Source of the DNA: Angiostrongylus vasorum
Taxonomy: Eukaryota; Nematoda; Chromadorea; Rhabditida; Metastrongylidae
DNA: 64,000 nt
Assembly: GCA_018806985.1 (NCBI GenBank)
Contig: JADANN010000042.1
Coordinates: 1 to 64,000 of the forward strand
Direction: 5' to 3'
The notes below the pieces were generated by a model, which was not told where the DNA came from, did not search any database, and saw only the letters and a program-made list of their open reading frames with translations. Position numbers and translations under genes: made by a program. Position 1 is the first letter of the stretch. Each line of letters opens with the position of its first letter. Shown here one piece after another: positions 34,431 through 45,169 of this stretch.

Positions 34431-35216
34431 ATATTCTTCATTGTTACTTGACTGTAGGGTTTTTGCCGAATGTCACAGGGAAAAGGCAGTCAATTAATGA
34501 ACAAAACCTAATTTTGCGTGTCACCCTAAACTTGCAGCATTTTAAAGCGAGTTTAACCACGCGTATCTTACAACAATGTGGTCCTGCGTCAACCTTGCGT
34601 CCCTATAAGAACGTTGAAGTTCCTAGCTTGCTAAAATACTATGGTAAGATTAGCCGTCGTGCTTCTCAAGCACATATTTACTATCGTCTGACTGCCTGCA
34701 CTCTCAGTTCTGCTGGCGTTCATATAACTCATGGGTGGGCTATATTTTTTATCACCGCCGCACTATAGAGCCGCTCAGTGCGTTGTCCCATTCAATACAC
34801 ACGAATGACATGACGTTTCTAGGACATGGCTTTCCAATTTTAGTGTTTTTGTCTGTGAGGTGGGTTCAGTGAGTGAGCATGGCTCTGTCACGCCATAATT
34901 TATTAGTAAGGCTTTGGGTGGAAAATGTCGAACTCCTTGGCTTGAGTGAGTCTGATGTACAAAGAAATTGCTGCTTCCATTCCGACCGTACAAAATGAAG
35001 ATTTTTAAAGGAACAGAGTAATTCGAATTGTTCTCCTTACTATTTGATTAACTCAGCCGACGGGGTATACCATGTTCGGCAATACCAAACTAATAATGTG
35101 ATAGGACATTGCTCTCATATATACATCCATAAAGGATCAAGTAAAATTATATGCAAATAGTCTATTTCTTAACAGCGACCGTTATGTCACAATCGGGATT
35201 TTTCTTCGATACGACT
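34431..35216. other. No feature recognised
   Basis: A 106-codon frame at 34448 lacks splice support and looks unlike the neighbouring exons; not called. Confidence 0.3.
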
Positions 35217-35229
35217 AAGCCTTCCAAGT

Positions 35230-35620
35230 TCCTCCCAACAGTTTACCGCCTCATCGTGGCTGGGATGTGTTCCTGGATGTCGGACTGCGATGCACAGCGG
35301 GGTGATTCGTCCCCCCTGGTAGGGTCTTCCAAGCTGAGAAGGAGTCCGGCGTTTCCATCAGGATGCCTAGCTAAGAGTAAACCAATACCAGGATCCAGCA
35401 CCGTCTTGGTGTCAAAGTCGCATGGTCGAAAATCCCCCTCTGATCCACAAGGAGTGCGACTGCCTGTCGTGGTGACGACGTGAGGCAGGCTTTGCTCAGG
35501 CTGTTCTCGGGATTCCAGGGAACAACAATGGCTTAACCAGCAAGCCTCTGAAAATTGGTGATTATGCTGGGGGCCCGCACAAGTAGTGATGACGGGCTCT
35601 TCAAGTATCAGGTGAGTATC
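35230..35620 (+). mobile_element. RTE-B-tailed passenger repeat, copy 6
   Basis: Flanked by AAGCCTTCCAAGT (35217-35229) and AAGCTTTCCAAGT (35621-35633), a 13-base duplication with one mismatch. It carries the usual TTTACCGCCTCATCGTGGCT start and a GACGGGCTCTTCAAGTATC tail. Confidence 0.8.
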
Positions 35621-35684
35621 AAGCTTTCCAAGTAAGGAGTCATTGTAATGTCTAAAAATTATATGAACACTAGCGCATATACTG

Positions 35685-36071
35685 TCAGCTTGCTGTTAAA
35701 AAAAACGCATATACACATAAACTGGTGCAGAACTCACATTCTTCGTTAGCTAATTCAGCACGTTCACAATATGCTAGTAGGATGGGTGTAGTACACGTCT
35801 GGAATCCAGTGATCGTTTTTACCTTATCAGCATCTCGCATGGTGTCCACCGCATGCCCAACCCCTACTGTGACGCCAGCCTGGAATATGAAAGAAACAGG
35901 AATAAATACTCTGCATAAGAAGAAAATGCAAAACTGTGAGAATCAAAATGTTTGGGGGACCTGCTTAAGATGACCACGTTTCTTCTCGTCATCATATAAC
36001 ATAACTAGCATATGAGGTTGGATAGGTATTACTAGATCATAGAGCAAGTAGTGTTGCCGACTATTCCGTTC
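35685..36071 (-). CDS. Partial gene: three 3' exons, unknown protein
   Basis: Minus strand. Exon 36071-35961 follows TTATTTTAG and encodes [20 protein letters not shown] then [11 protein letters not shown], ending phase 0 at GTCCCC, a weak donor. Exon 35879-35738 follows TTCATATTCCAG, begins [19 protein letters not shown] and ends phase 1 at GTGAGT, a strong donor. A 45-base intron ending TTTAACAG leads to 35692-35685, which completes Ser-Ser-stop. All joins are in phase. The middle exon is the best supported. Family not recognised. The gene points towards the passenger repeat at 35230. Confidence 0.5.
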
Positions 36072-36376
36072 CTAAAATAACGAGGTTGAAATTGCAGTAA
36101 AAAAATGTTGCGACATCGCGAATAGTTTCGAATATACCAAATTATTCGCACCCAAAAATGCGAAACACATAGTGTGCAGTGCTGCGATGGCACATGGGCA
36201 GAGCAATAGGCGATCAGAATGCCATGGATTCAGTGTTATCATTCCTTTCCCAAGATGAGTAAGCCCCTTGAGCTGTTGGTACCAACATCAGAGATACCTG
36301 AAAAAGAAATCACATTTACCTCCATAAGTAAGTTCTATCACCAACGTAGACTGTGTTACTACATTTGCGACAACAT
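36072..36376. other. No secure feature
   Basis: Contains a TTTTTCAG at ~36305 (minus strand) followed by a short open frame (PTAQGAYSSWERNDN) without a donor; not called. Confidence 0.25.
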
Positions 36377-36521
36377 TCAATTCTGTGTGAGCACTGTGTA
36401 GGACGACACTTCATGCCACGCGCTGTGCAAGTCATATGCGACCCACACATGCAAATTTGCTTCCACAAAGGAGATATCGGGCAAAGTTCCCATTAACAAC
36501 AAATCGTGAGCTAGCATATGC
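36377..36521 (-). CDS. Possible 3'-terminal exon, unknown protein
   Basis: After CCGTTTTTCAG on the minus strand, 47 codons run HMLAHDLLLMGTLPD, ISFVEANLHVWVAYDLHSA, then to TGA at 36377. The acceptor is very good. An overlapping frame is unusually Cys-rich (CTARGMKCRPTQCSHRIECC) and ends at a GTAAAT; only one of the two can be real. No upstream exon joins securely. Confidence 0.35.
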
Positions 36522-37014
36522 CTGAAAAACGGAAGTGATCGCTGGACTCAAGGATGCCACGCGTTGCCGAAATGCCTTGGTTGTCGTCTCATCAGTTATT
36601 ACTTACTTTTCCTATATTTGCACTTTTCTAACCAGCAATGGTCCCTCCTGTGGTCTTTTCACTGGACGAGTAAGCTTTTTCCAACAAAAAAAAACGTTTT
36701 AAGAACACACCCAGTGTCCTGAACTGCTTTCAGTGGTCAACACTTTGTACAACACTTTTGTTTGATAGGCTATTGAATTAACACCAGGAGTACAAAAAGG
36801 ACAAAAGCAGTGCAATAAAATAAGACCCACTGGGAAAGTGAAACATGTACCACTTTTCCCACACAAACGCGTGAAGAATAACTACCTTATATTTATGGTG
36901 ATAGAAAGCCAACGATCGAAATTTGGCGACTAGACGAGCGTTGCTGGTTCCAGAACCGACCTTACGTGGTAAGTGCAATAAGACTTGAGGGTTGATTCGG
37001 CTTCTACATCGTCC
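36522..37014. other. No feature recognised
   Basis: Nothing supported on either strand. Confidence 0.3.
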
Positions 37015-37215
37015 TTGAGCGGTCGGTTACTTTTTTCATTCCTACTTTCGTTTCTGATTTCGGTTTTAACATCTCTCCGAATCAACTAGTAGGAAGACCG
37101 AGCAAAGGAATCGTCGTCGGAAATACACCACCCTCTGATCCACATTGTGGTAAGTCTTGCAAGGTAACGTCAGGACTCCAGGGAGAACCAAGTTTCACGA
37201 CCAGCAATAGGCAAT
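37015..37215 (+). mobile_element. RTE-B 5' leader fragment
   Basis: Matches the minus-strand leader at 18480-18680: CTTGAGCGGTC, CGTTTCTGATTTCGGTTTT, GACCGAGCAAAGGA. The second half (GGACTCCAGGGAGAACC) matches 62110-62230. No coding part follows. Confidence 0.65.
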
Positions 37216-37965
37216 TGTAAAGATATGCATATATTATTGCTTTAAGGACCCGCAGCATGGTTGACCACATTTGAATGCTAGTTAAATAAGACATCCACGA
37301 ATTGTGTAAAAGATCAGTATAGAAATAATTAACAATACATGACCCACCAAACTCATAGCGAAGATAACATCATGGGCAGTATTTGCTTCGGTGTCGTGGG
37401 AGAATTTGCTCAACGCTTGTAGAATGTTTATCTGTGGGTTTCAGACTCTGATCAATGCAAAGGCTAGAGGAACTGCTGTCCAGATCTTTCGCCGTATCGA
37501 AACATGGGGTCTTTACATTCACAACGCCATCTAAATCATAGGATAACCAAATATCTATGTAAGAGATTCAACTAGCTCAATGATATTTGCACCGTGGCAT
37601 TCAAGGAGAAACACAAGGATACTGAACTAAAATCGTTTGAAATATCAAGCAGCAGCTTGGAATTTACGAAATAAGGTTTTTTTCCTACGAACCAACATTT
37701 TTCACCCATCTCATTTAAAGCAATACTAAGAGCAGCTACTGCTTGTTGTGAAGAACAATCAGGCTTTGGGTCCTTAGCCTTCTCACTTTCCTTATTTCTT
37801 TTTAGTATTATCGCCTTTCTTAAGAAAATGCGAAAAGTGATTGACGGTGATTCAGAAACCATCTGCTCGTAAAAAAATACTTTCTAAAACGGTATAAATA
37901 AAAAAACAAGGAGACGAAGTAACAAATCAAAGGCAAACAAGAACTACTTTGGAGAATAACCCTAC
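37216..37965. other. No secure feature
   Basis: A 96-codon minus-strand frame at 37572-37862 lies downstream of the PLE remnant but shows no GIY-YIG or other motif; not called. Confidence 0.25.
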
Positions 37966-38330
37966 CTTTTGGTCCGACCAGACTGGCTTCTCCCTCGTAG
38001 CCATTGGAATTGACTATTTTTCTTGCCAGGATTAGCGATTCCTTCCTTCCCTCTTTTCCTGTACATACATTTTTCAGCTGCCCGCCACATGTTTTTGATG
38101 AGTGCTTTTCTAATGTGTGAAGGATAAGAGGAGAGGTGATGCACTATTATATTTTTACTGCTTGGCTTACGATACCATTTTGTTATATAACCACTTTCTG
38201 AAACAATTTAGATGTTTAAAAAATGGAAGCCAGTTCACGGTTGGTTCTTAAACATAAAAGGCGATGGCAAGGCTCTGTGCTAATACCTGTTCAACGGCCA
38301 AGCCTATATAATTTGTGCAAAACATCTTCC
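37966..38330 (-). mobile_element. Penelope-like element remnant, RT C-terminal part
   Basis: The minus strand keeps LAIAF (near 38270), then after a deletion NWLPFF, and SGYITKWYRKPSSKNII followed by HHLSSYPSHIRKAL (38178-38060). These are the signatures seen in the plus-strand copies as LAIAFMS, NWLPLL and W-Y-KP. A frameshift sits near 38175, exactly at TTGTTTCAG. At the other end AAAAG|GTAGGG occurs. These could be splice signals or coincidence. Confidence 0.65.
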
Positions 38331-38455
38331 CGACCACATAGAAAATGGACAACTAAGACGCTGTTTTAAGAGAGTCATTAGTTATAATCACAATCTTGAC
38401 CTTTTTTATATACTGCTATTCTTTTTAATGACACGGTACGTTGCGAAATATACCT

Positions 38456-38774
38456 CCTATAATGCTGAGATATTTGCAAAACTGCGGACCCCATCTGTCT
38501 GCGGTGGGGGAACGAACGCGCGCGCTATTGTCCTTTCCGAGGAGTAACGCGTTCACCATCACACCATGCGGGTCCTTCGTTTTGCCTATCGTTTTCCCAA
38601 CGGGATTGGGGGGATGGCAAAAAGATCGATACAACTAGCTGAGAGACAGGCGAAACGAAGGACATGCATGGTGTGGTGGTGAACGCCTTACTCCCCCAGA
38701 AAGGACAATAGCGCGTTCGTTTCCCACCGCAGACAGCTGCGGTCCGGAGTTTTGCAAATATCTCAGCTTTATAA
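38456..38774. repeat. Fold-back repeat, hairpin 4
   Basis: The left arm 38456-38587 and right arm 38647-38774 are complementary around a 59-base loop. The loop size equals that of hairpin 1. Confidence 0.85.
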
Positions 38775-38822
38775 GAGTCATTAGTTGTTGGATTGACAAG
38801 CCACACATATTTATTTTCTTAA

Positions 38823-40230
38823 AAATGAGAGGGCTGGCAATGGGAAAGCGGTTGGCACCAAGTCTTGCCATCGCGTTCATGTCTAGAATAGAAGCCCCCT
38901 GTTGTCGATAGGTCGCTACTCTACTGCAGATACTTAGATGACTGTTTTTTTCATTTCCTTTACTCAAAAGGAGATGGGCAAATGCTTTCGAGTTATTGAA
39001 TGAGCAGTCTGAGTAGATCAAGTTAACGCAGGAGAAACCGAAAGAGAACTGGCTTCCATTTCTTAACGTCCAAGTCAACTTATCAAGTAGCGGTTACATA
39101 ACAAAGTAGTACGGAAAACCAGGCAACAAAAACATCCTTCTTCATTTCCTCTCTTCCCACCCCTCCTACACAAAAAGGGCGATTGTGAGAAACACGTTTC
39201 GAACAGCGACCTCCGTGTGCACGGAAAGGGAACTAAAGGAATCGCGCGACTTGGCTCGGCAAACATCCATCTATAATAGGCTACGAAATAGTAAGCCCAC
39301 GAGATTAGTTTAGAAGAACAGTGAGGCGCCAAAACGAAAAACTTGGCAAGAGAAAGTCCCGTTTATGTTGCCCATTACTAGCGATGAAGTAAGCTATTAA
39401 ACGATGCTTAAGAAGGGTAGGTCTAGAGGATTTGGTAGCGATAGCTGAAATACCACCGGCGTACTCTAGGTCGTCAGTTAGTTCGTAACCGGCTGTATGA
39501 CCGTCTATGTGAAACACCAAATTGCGTAATTTGCCCTTACGACAGGGACGGTGATTGCATGAGTTTAAGTACAGCATACCTGATCTCCTGTAATAGTTGC
39601 GGAAACGAATATATTGGCAAAACGGGTAGAGCTTTTTGTATCCGCATAAAAGAACACTTAGATGGCAAACGAAAAGCAAGATAGAGAACCCCGCTAGGCA
39701 CACATAAGATACAAAAGCAAAGCGGAGATGACTTTTATACAAAAGTTACTATCCTAGCACAGGATGCCAAAACACCAGGGCGCAAGCTTCTTGAAGCTTT
39801 TCGGATAAATGCCAAAACCCTACAATGAACAGCAGGGAGGACTGCGCCGAAATCACACGTGATATTGCCCCGTACCTTCGCAACGACCGTTGATGTGGGG
39901 AGGTGTAATCGTCGACCATATGCGACTCTGAACGGCTATTCTTCCTCAGTGGAAGACAAGTGAAAAAAGCGGTGGGTTTTTCGAGAAGCCGTAGATCTTG
40001 TAATTATCGTGCACATTTTCATCTTTCTGTATGTGTTATTGAAGCGTTTGACCTAGTAAGCTGCATATTAGTGTACCCTTCTTTGCTCTGAAGAAGGCGA
40101 TTCTGCCGAAACGTCTGCTACGGTTGTGTTGTATGTGTTCCATGTGTATGGAAATAAACGTATGCTATTTAACAATCTCGCGATTGCTGAGAAAGAAAAC
40201 GACGAATTTATAATCAAATGCCGAGGTTAC
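38823..40230 (+). mobile_element. Penelope-like element (PLE) copy 1
   Basis: Plus strand, 5'-truncated. RT motif B is present as AMGKRLAPSLAIAFMS (38836-38885). The catalytic YxDD-type box region is damaged. WLPFLN follows near 39050, then the connector with ELKESRDLARQTSIYNRLRN (39225-39290). The GIY-YIG endonuclease region includes LISCNSCGNEYIGKTGRA (39580-39640) and IRIKEHLDGKR. Downstream lies a non-coding tail with CTGAAGA at 40088 and TTGCTGAGAAAGAAAACGAC near 40190. Stops and shifts make it inactive. It starts just after fold-back hairpin 4. Confidence 0.8.
40088..40125 (+). ncRNA. Hammerhead-like motif in PLE tail (candidate)
   Basis: CTGAAGA (40088-40094), a GGC/GCC stem-loop (40096-40107), GAAA (40108-40111), then CGT-loop-ACG. 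This is the order of a type I hammerhead core (CUGANGA, stem II, GAAA, stem III). The expected U-H cleavage dinucleotide right after stem III is replaced by G-U-U and no good stem I is visible. PLEs are known to carry hammerhead motifs, which is why I flag it; catalysis is unproven. Confidence 0.35.
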
Positions 40231-41094
40231 AAACGTAAGTTGAAATGATAAAGTTTTCGGAGTTGACAGTACACCTTTCTTCCCAGTAATTTATTGATTT
40301 CTTGGTCCTATGTATTTTTACAACACTGCAAAGTGATTATAAGTGGACTTAAAAAGAAAACTCTTTATATTACTAAAACTATTTATATTCTTCACAGATT
40401 TGCTATATTGTATTAATACAACTATATCCTACTGCTCGCTCTTACTACTATTACATTTTCGAAATTCACCTTTACAATCACAGCCAAGAATATCGACTCA
40501 GTCACCAAGAACTAAGTGAGCCAAAAACTGGATACTATTTTAATGAAAGCGGGAATATAATATGAAGCTAAAAAACAAAGATTCCTACGGCGTTTCTCTG
40601 AACAAACCACTTCTCAGTAATGGAGAGCCGGTTACGTGTTCGATTGTCCGAATTTCCTCTGATAAAGCTGTTGCTTCCTAAAAAAGATGACAGTTTATCA
40701 TTAACTAATATCAAATAGAAGCGCTAATATTGCCAAATTTTTAGACAATTGCCTAGATTTTATGAAAGATAGAACACCTATTGAATTCCCTTCCTGTAGA
40801 GAATTAAAGGAAGAAAAACCGACAAGTTCCAATTATTCCTGTTCAGTTTTCTTCAGCTTCAGTCGTCATATTCAACATACGTATTTATTTTGTCCTTAAA
40901 TTTCCCTATGGTCGCCATAGCAGTCAAAAACTACGTAATCAAAAGCGATCAAATCCTGAAGCGGCTATATTGAAAAGGATACCAAACGCCAAAATTGCCT
41001 AGGTTTTCGTGGCATCGGGAACATGTGACACTAATTCAGCATCTTTAATTATATAACTGTGTCGATATTCCACACTAAATAGCCAAAAAGACGA
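40231..41094. other. No feature recognised
   Basis: AT-rich; nothing supported. Confidence 0.35.
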
Positions 41095-41640
41095 GGGGAT
41101 GAGAGGACGAAAGAAGAAGAACGCGAAAGAAGAACACGACGGAAGAAGCACAAAAAGGAGGAATAAGACGACAAGAGAAGAAGAGGACGAAAGAAGAAGA
41201 ATGCGAAAGAAGCAGAAGACAATTGATGAAGACGACGAAAGAACACGACGGCGAAAGATGAAGACAACGAAAGAATGAGACGGCAAAAGAAGAATGAGAC
41301 GAAAGAACAAGAAAGCGAACGAAGAGTAAGACGAAAGAATTAGGCGAACAAAGAGGAATAAAATGGAAGAAGACGACCATGAAATAAGGAGACGACAAAG
41401 GAAAAAAAATTCGAAAGAAGTAGAAGACGAAGGAAGAAGACGACGAAGGAATGAGGTGACGAAAGAAGAAGACAAAAGGTGACGAAAGAAAGATAGGATG
41501 AGGGAACGGAACGACCAAAAAGAAGAAGCTAGAGGAGTGAGTAGAAGAAAGAAGAAGACGACGACAGAAGAAGAGGACGAGGAAATGAGGCGACAAGAAA
41601 GGAAGAATGCGAAAGAAGTAGAAGACAAAAGAAGAACAGT
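41095..41640. repeat. Purine-rich low-complexity block
   Basis: ~545 bases of irregular GAA/GAC/GAG runs on the plus strand. The long Ser/Phe/Leu-rich minus-strand frames here are composition artefacts. Confidence 0.9.
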
Positions 41641-41765
41641 CTTCTTCTCTCGTCTTCCACTTCCTTCGCGTTCTTCCTTTTTCGTTATCTCATTCTTTCG
41701 TCCTAATCTTTTTTTGTCGTCTCATCCCTTCGTCTTATTATTCTTTCGTCGCCTACTTCCTTCGT
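41641..41765. repeat. Pyrimidine-rich mirror block
   Basis: The strand bias flips abruptly at ~41640: AAGAAGAACAG is followed by TCTTCTTCTCTCGTC. The first ~60 bases are complementary to the end of the preceding block, giving a potential hairpin. Confidence 0.8.
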
Positions 41766-41990
41766 TGGCGCTGACGTAAGCGAAAGCGTAACCGGGAGTG
41801 TAAGCGTAGGCTAAGCGCGAGTATAAGTGTGACCGTAAGTTTAAGCGTAACCAGACCCTTAAGCGCAAGCGCCAACGTGTGCGTAGACGCGAGCGTGAGC
41901 GCAAGCGTAAGAGAAAGCAAAAAGCGTTAGCTTAAGCGTAGGCAAAGGGTAATAGTAAGCGCAAGAGTAACTGTAAGCTTAAACACCGCG
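41766..41990. repeat. Degenerate hexamer array (GTAAGC-like)
   Basis: About 220 bases built from imperfect 6-mers such as TAAGCG, GTAAGC, GCAAGC and GTAACC, e.g. AGCGTAACCGG near 41786 and AAGCGCAAGCG near 41860. TAAGCG is one base from TAAGCC, a rotation of the nematode telomere repeat complement GCCTAA. Confidence 0.75.
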
Positions 41991-42639
41991 CAAAACTATT
42001 TCGGTGTTTCGAGCAAAACAATTCGCATCTCCATCACATCAGGCGGTATTCATCAAAGAAGGACAGAATACCATAAATCTTCAAGATGCATCTAAACGCA
42101 CCCATGCACCCGACCACCTATGTGGTCGACGGTTATATGACCACAAAACCGATGAGAGAAGCTATGTTTTCCTTATAAGCAAAGGCCTTTAAAAGGTCTA
42201 TTAATTGAGAAAATATTTTTTTTAACATAGCGATTATGAAGGTTAATAGAGCAATCAGTTCAAGAGTTGTGAATGATACGAGATAGTTAGAAAAACGGAT
42301 ACTTCTTACGTGAAATACAAAACTAGCTCAAAAAAAATTTGCTAAAAGTGACAAAACAAACATACAGGTTGATAAGAAATGGGATAGTCAATATCTATGC
42401 ACAGAAAGGGGACGAATTAGTAAAAATGTGTGACAGTGGAAAAAAAAAACAGAGGAAACAGGATAAGAATTCCAACTGTTTCGTAAGATGGTCGTAAGGT
42501 TTTGTTTGTAAACTGTTCTACACAGTGTGACAACAAACCAAAAAATTACATAAGTTATTCAATTTCAAACTAACTTTTCTTATTAGACTTTAAATTATAT
42601 CCATAGTATGATCAAAAAGGATAAAAAGGATGATGCTGT
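41991..42639. other. No feature recognised
   Basis: Nothing supported. Confidence 0.3.
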
Positions 42640-42900
42640 CGACGTTGATCAATCCCTGAGGGATGCGCCATACATTCGATTCATTAAGCATCGTTGGAAG
42701 TGATTGAATGCCTTTCTGGCCTTTACGATGACTCGCGTTGACCTAACGATGCATCGAGCCAGTGCTGATATCCTCTCAGACAAGTCTGGTACTAATTTGC
42801 CGACCTCGGATGGATTGAAGGCTCGGTGAGCTACGGACGCGGAGATCGATCCCACGTGTGCTCTGCAGGTCGCCTACGACCACTGCGCCACGCGCGCCCT
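42640..42900 (-). mobile_element. tRNA-like SINE, copy 5
   Basis: Minus-strand A box TGGCGCAGTGGTCG near 42893 and B-box region GGGATCGATCTCC near 42850. The tail at 42605-42650 holds ATCCTTTTTATCC. Confidence 0.75.
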
Positions 42901-43214
42901 TCACTTATAATACGATAAATCAAATTAAAATTTTATGGTTTTGGTCAGGAGAGCTGACTGGTGAGTTTTTGACCAAGAGCTTGGCTTACATCAAAAGATA
43001 GAAATTCGACTAAAGTGCTTGAAAGAGTAAAACACAGTCGAGAACATAAGTGAAAATGCCAATGAAGAGAATATTTATCATACTTCTTCTGTAAGATGGA
43101 GAGAAAGTGGAAACAGAGTTAAATCATGGCAGTCTTCTAAACAGAGTCGAATTCAATTTACCGCTTGCAGTAGGTCGAAATCGAACGGTGAAAAAGGCAA
43201 TTGAAATAAATCGG
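42901..43214. other. No feature recognised
   Basis: Nothing supported. Confidence 0.3.
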
Positions 43215-43675
43215 CAAGTAGTAAATGTCTTTTCGATCTTAGAACTGTGATGTTTTCTACGAAATAAAAAAGCTTGAACAACGTAGAAAAGATAGAAAGG
43301 CGTTTGGTACTGAAAAGAATGCCACAATCATAAAATAAGTTCTTGCATGATTTGATCGATATCGATAAAAAGGATCAACCATTCAATTCACTACTTGTCA
43401 ACTGTCTTCATAGAAATGGAGAAGTTGACGTGTTAGCACGGGTTCGGCTTCGTCTTGGTAATCAACCACCTGTTCATTGGCAAGTTGGATTTCACTGGAA
43501 AATTGTTTTACCAGAAATCCTATGTAATACCATATGGTATAGTGTTGGCAATTCTACACCATAGACTACATTCTCATGTCCTCCGAATCGATGGAAAGTT
43601 TGTTGACAAGAAACGGTTAGAAGTTTTTCTAAACAGATCTTTTAGTGATCTTTGGATGGACAAAAAGTGCTAGAT
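43215..43675 (+). pseudogene. Broken or mis-spliced gene, unknown protein
   Basis: Three consecutive plus-strand blocks in different frames read as protein. After CGATCTTAG (~43240) comes CDVFYEIKKLEQRRKDRKAF. From ~43343, HDLIDIDKKDQPFNSLLVNC. From ~43478, LDFTGKLFYQKSYVIPYGIV and VLRIDGKFVDKKRLEVFLNR to TAG at 43671. The frame changes near 43338 and 43455 lack good paired splice sites, so frameshifts are likelier than introns. No family recognised. Confidence 0.35.
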
Positions 43676-44112
43676 TTTGTGGAGCTCACATTCATAGTGG
43701 TGAAAGAAAACTTCTCGTTCTTTTGAACCTTTATGTTCGACCACGTTCTTCTGACGGATTGACGTGCTTTCGCTAAAATACACTATACGGCGGATTAAGA
43801 AATAAGTAATTACTGTAACTCCCATGTCGGACTTTCTATTAACCTCGGCACTGATTAGTGGCCCGGAGTACGATGGTGTGCAAAGTAACACGCATCACAA
43901 CTAAAAGGTTGCGTTAGCTAAACAGTGCGGTCCCAAGGACCTCAACTTGAGCCGAAATTGGCAAATTACTGTGTGGTGAGTTTGTCACTGATAACACCGT
44001 TAACCTTCTTGGCGTTACTGAGAGAGAAAGAAACACAACATACTCATATTTTTATTTAAAGATTGCTTTTTTATTGCAGGGCATGAGGTCTGTTGTAATG
44101 ATTCTCCCACAA

Positions 44113-44545
44113 TTTTGCAGAGATATTTGCATAACTTCAGACCGCAGGTGTCTGCAGTAGGAATCGAACTCGCTATTACTCTTTCAAGGAACTAGCGTGT
44201 TCACGACCAAATCATGCGGGCCCTTCGTTTCGCCTTTCCCTCAGCCGTGTTTTATGCATCCATAAAAAAATAACAGACAATGAATATAATAAAAAATGTG
44301 ATTACATTGTGATTTATCCTACAGCTTCAGCTTAATTGGATTCAGTGCCGACATAAATGCTGCGCAGATCAATCCCGTTGACGGATGATTACTGATAGTA
44401 CCTACAAAACACGAATGAGAGAAAGGCGAAACGTGCGACCAACATGGTGTGGTGGTGAACGCGTTAGCCCTCCGAAAGGTAACAGCGAGTTTGGTCCCAA
44501 GCGCAGACACATGCCATCCCGACTTTTGCAAATATCATAGCAACA
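44113..44545. repeat. Fold-back repeat, hairpin 5
   Basis: The left arm 44113-44244 and right arm 44417-44545 are complementary but more diverged than in the other hairpins, with a ~170-base spacer. Confidence 0.75.
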
Positions 44546-44809
44546 TTTTTAGGTATAAAAAAGAAGCTTTAAAGAATAAGATAAACTTGGAAACCTTAGC
44601 AAATTGGCTGGCTCTATTTCTTAGAAAATATCTTATCTTTCTACTCCCCCTTTCTGGTACGAACCATTTTTTTTTAGTTATCAAAGATCTGCGGATGCCT
44701 GTAATGAGCATCTGGAAGCGCTCAATTACTAGGACAATCCAAAGATTCCAGGCAAAATGAAATCAGCTGGCATTCGGAAGCGACATTCCTAGAAAATGTT
44801 AGGGATATC

Positions 44810-44935
44810 AGATACAAGCCAAGTGCACACATTAATACGAAAATCGAGAACGACGAATGTGAGACAACGAACCGAGTGGAAGAACTGCTGAGTTCTTAAC
44901 AGTGAATGTGAAGTCAGGCCATATAGTAATAAAGA
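44810..44935 (+). repeat. Coding-like block shared with 20905-21035
   Basis: See 20905-21035. Reads NDECETTNRVEELLSS with a stop after it. It lies ~265 bases beyond hairpin 5. Confidence 0.5.
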
Positions 44936-45169
44936 TAATAATGGGGAAAAACCCTCGGAACTGATATTCTTAATTTAGTTAGCTAAAGAATAACTAATCA
45001 ACCTAAAAATACTTCGAGTTAGTCTTTTAATCACAAAATTTTAAATATGAGTTGGATTCAGTGGTGGTAAAAAACCACACAGACTACTGCTGCTAATAGC
45101 CGTTGACCTCACTTAGAGTGCAATCACTTCTGGATCAACATTTAAACATTGAGAGCTATATACTGGGCG

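Noticed and set aside
34448..34768. 106-codon plus-strand frame
   Set aside because: No splice sites, no motif, and it begins in the RTE-A leader.
40999..41779. Ser/Phe/Leu-rich frames up to 209 aa on the minus strand
   Set aside because: Produced by the purine-rich low-complexity block; several overlapping frames are equally long.
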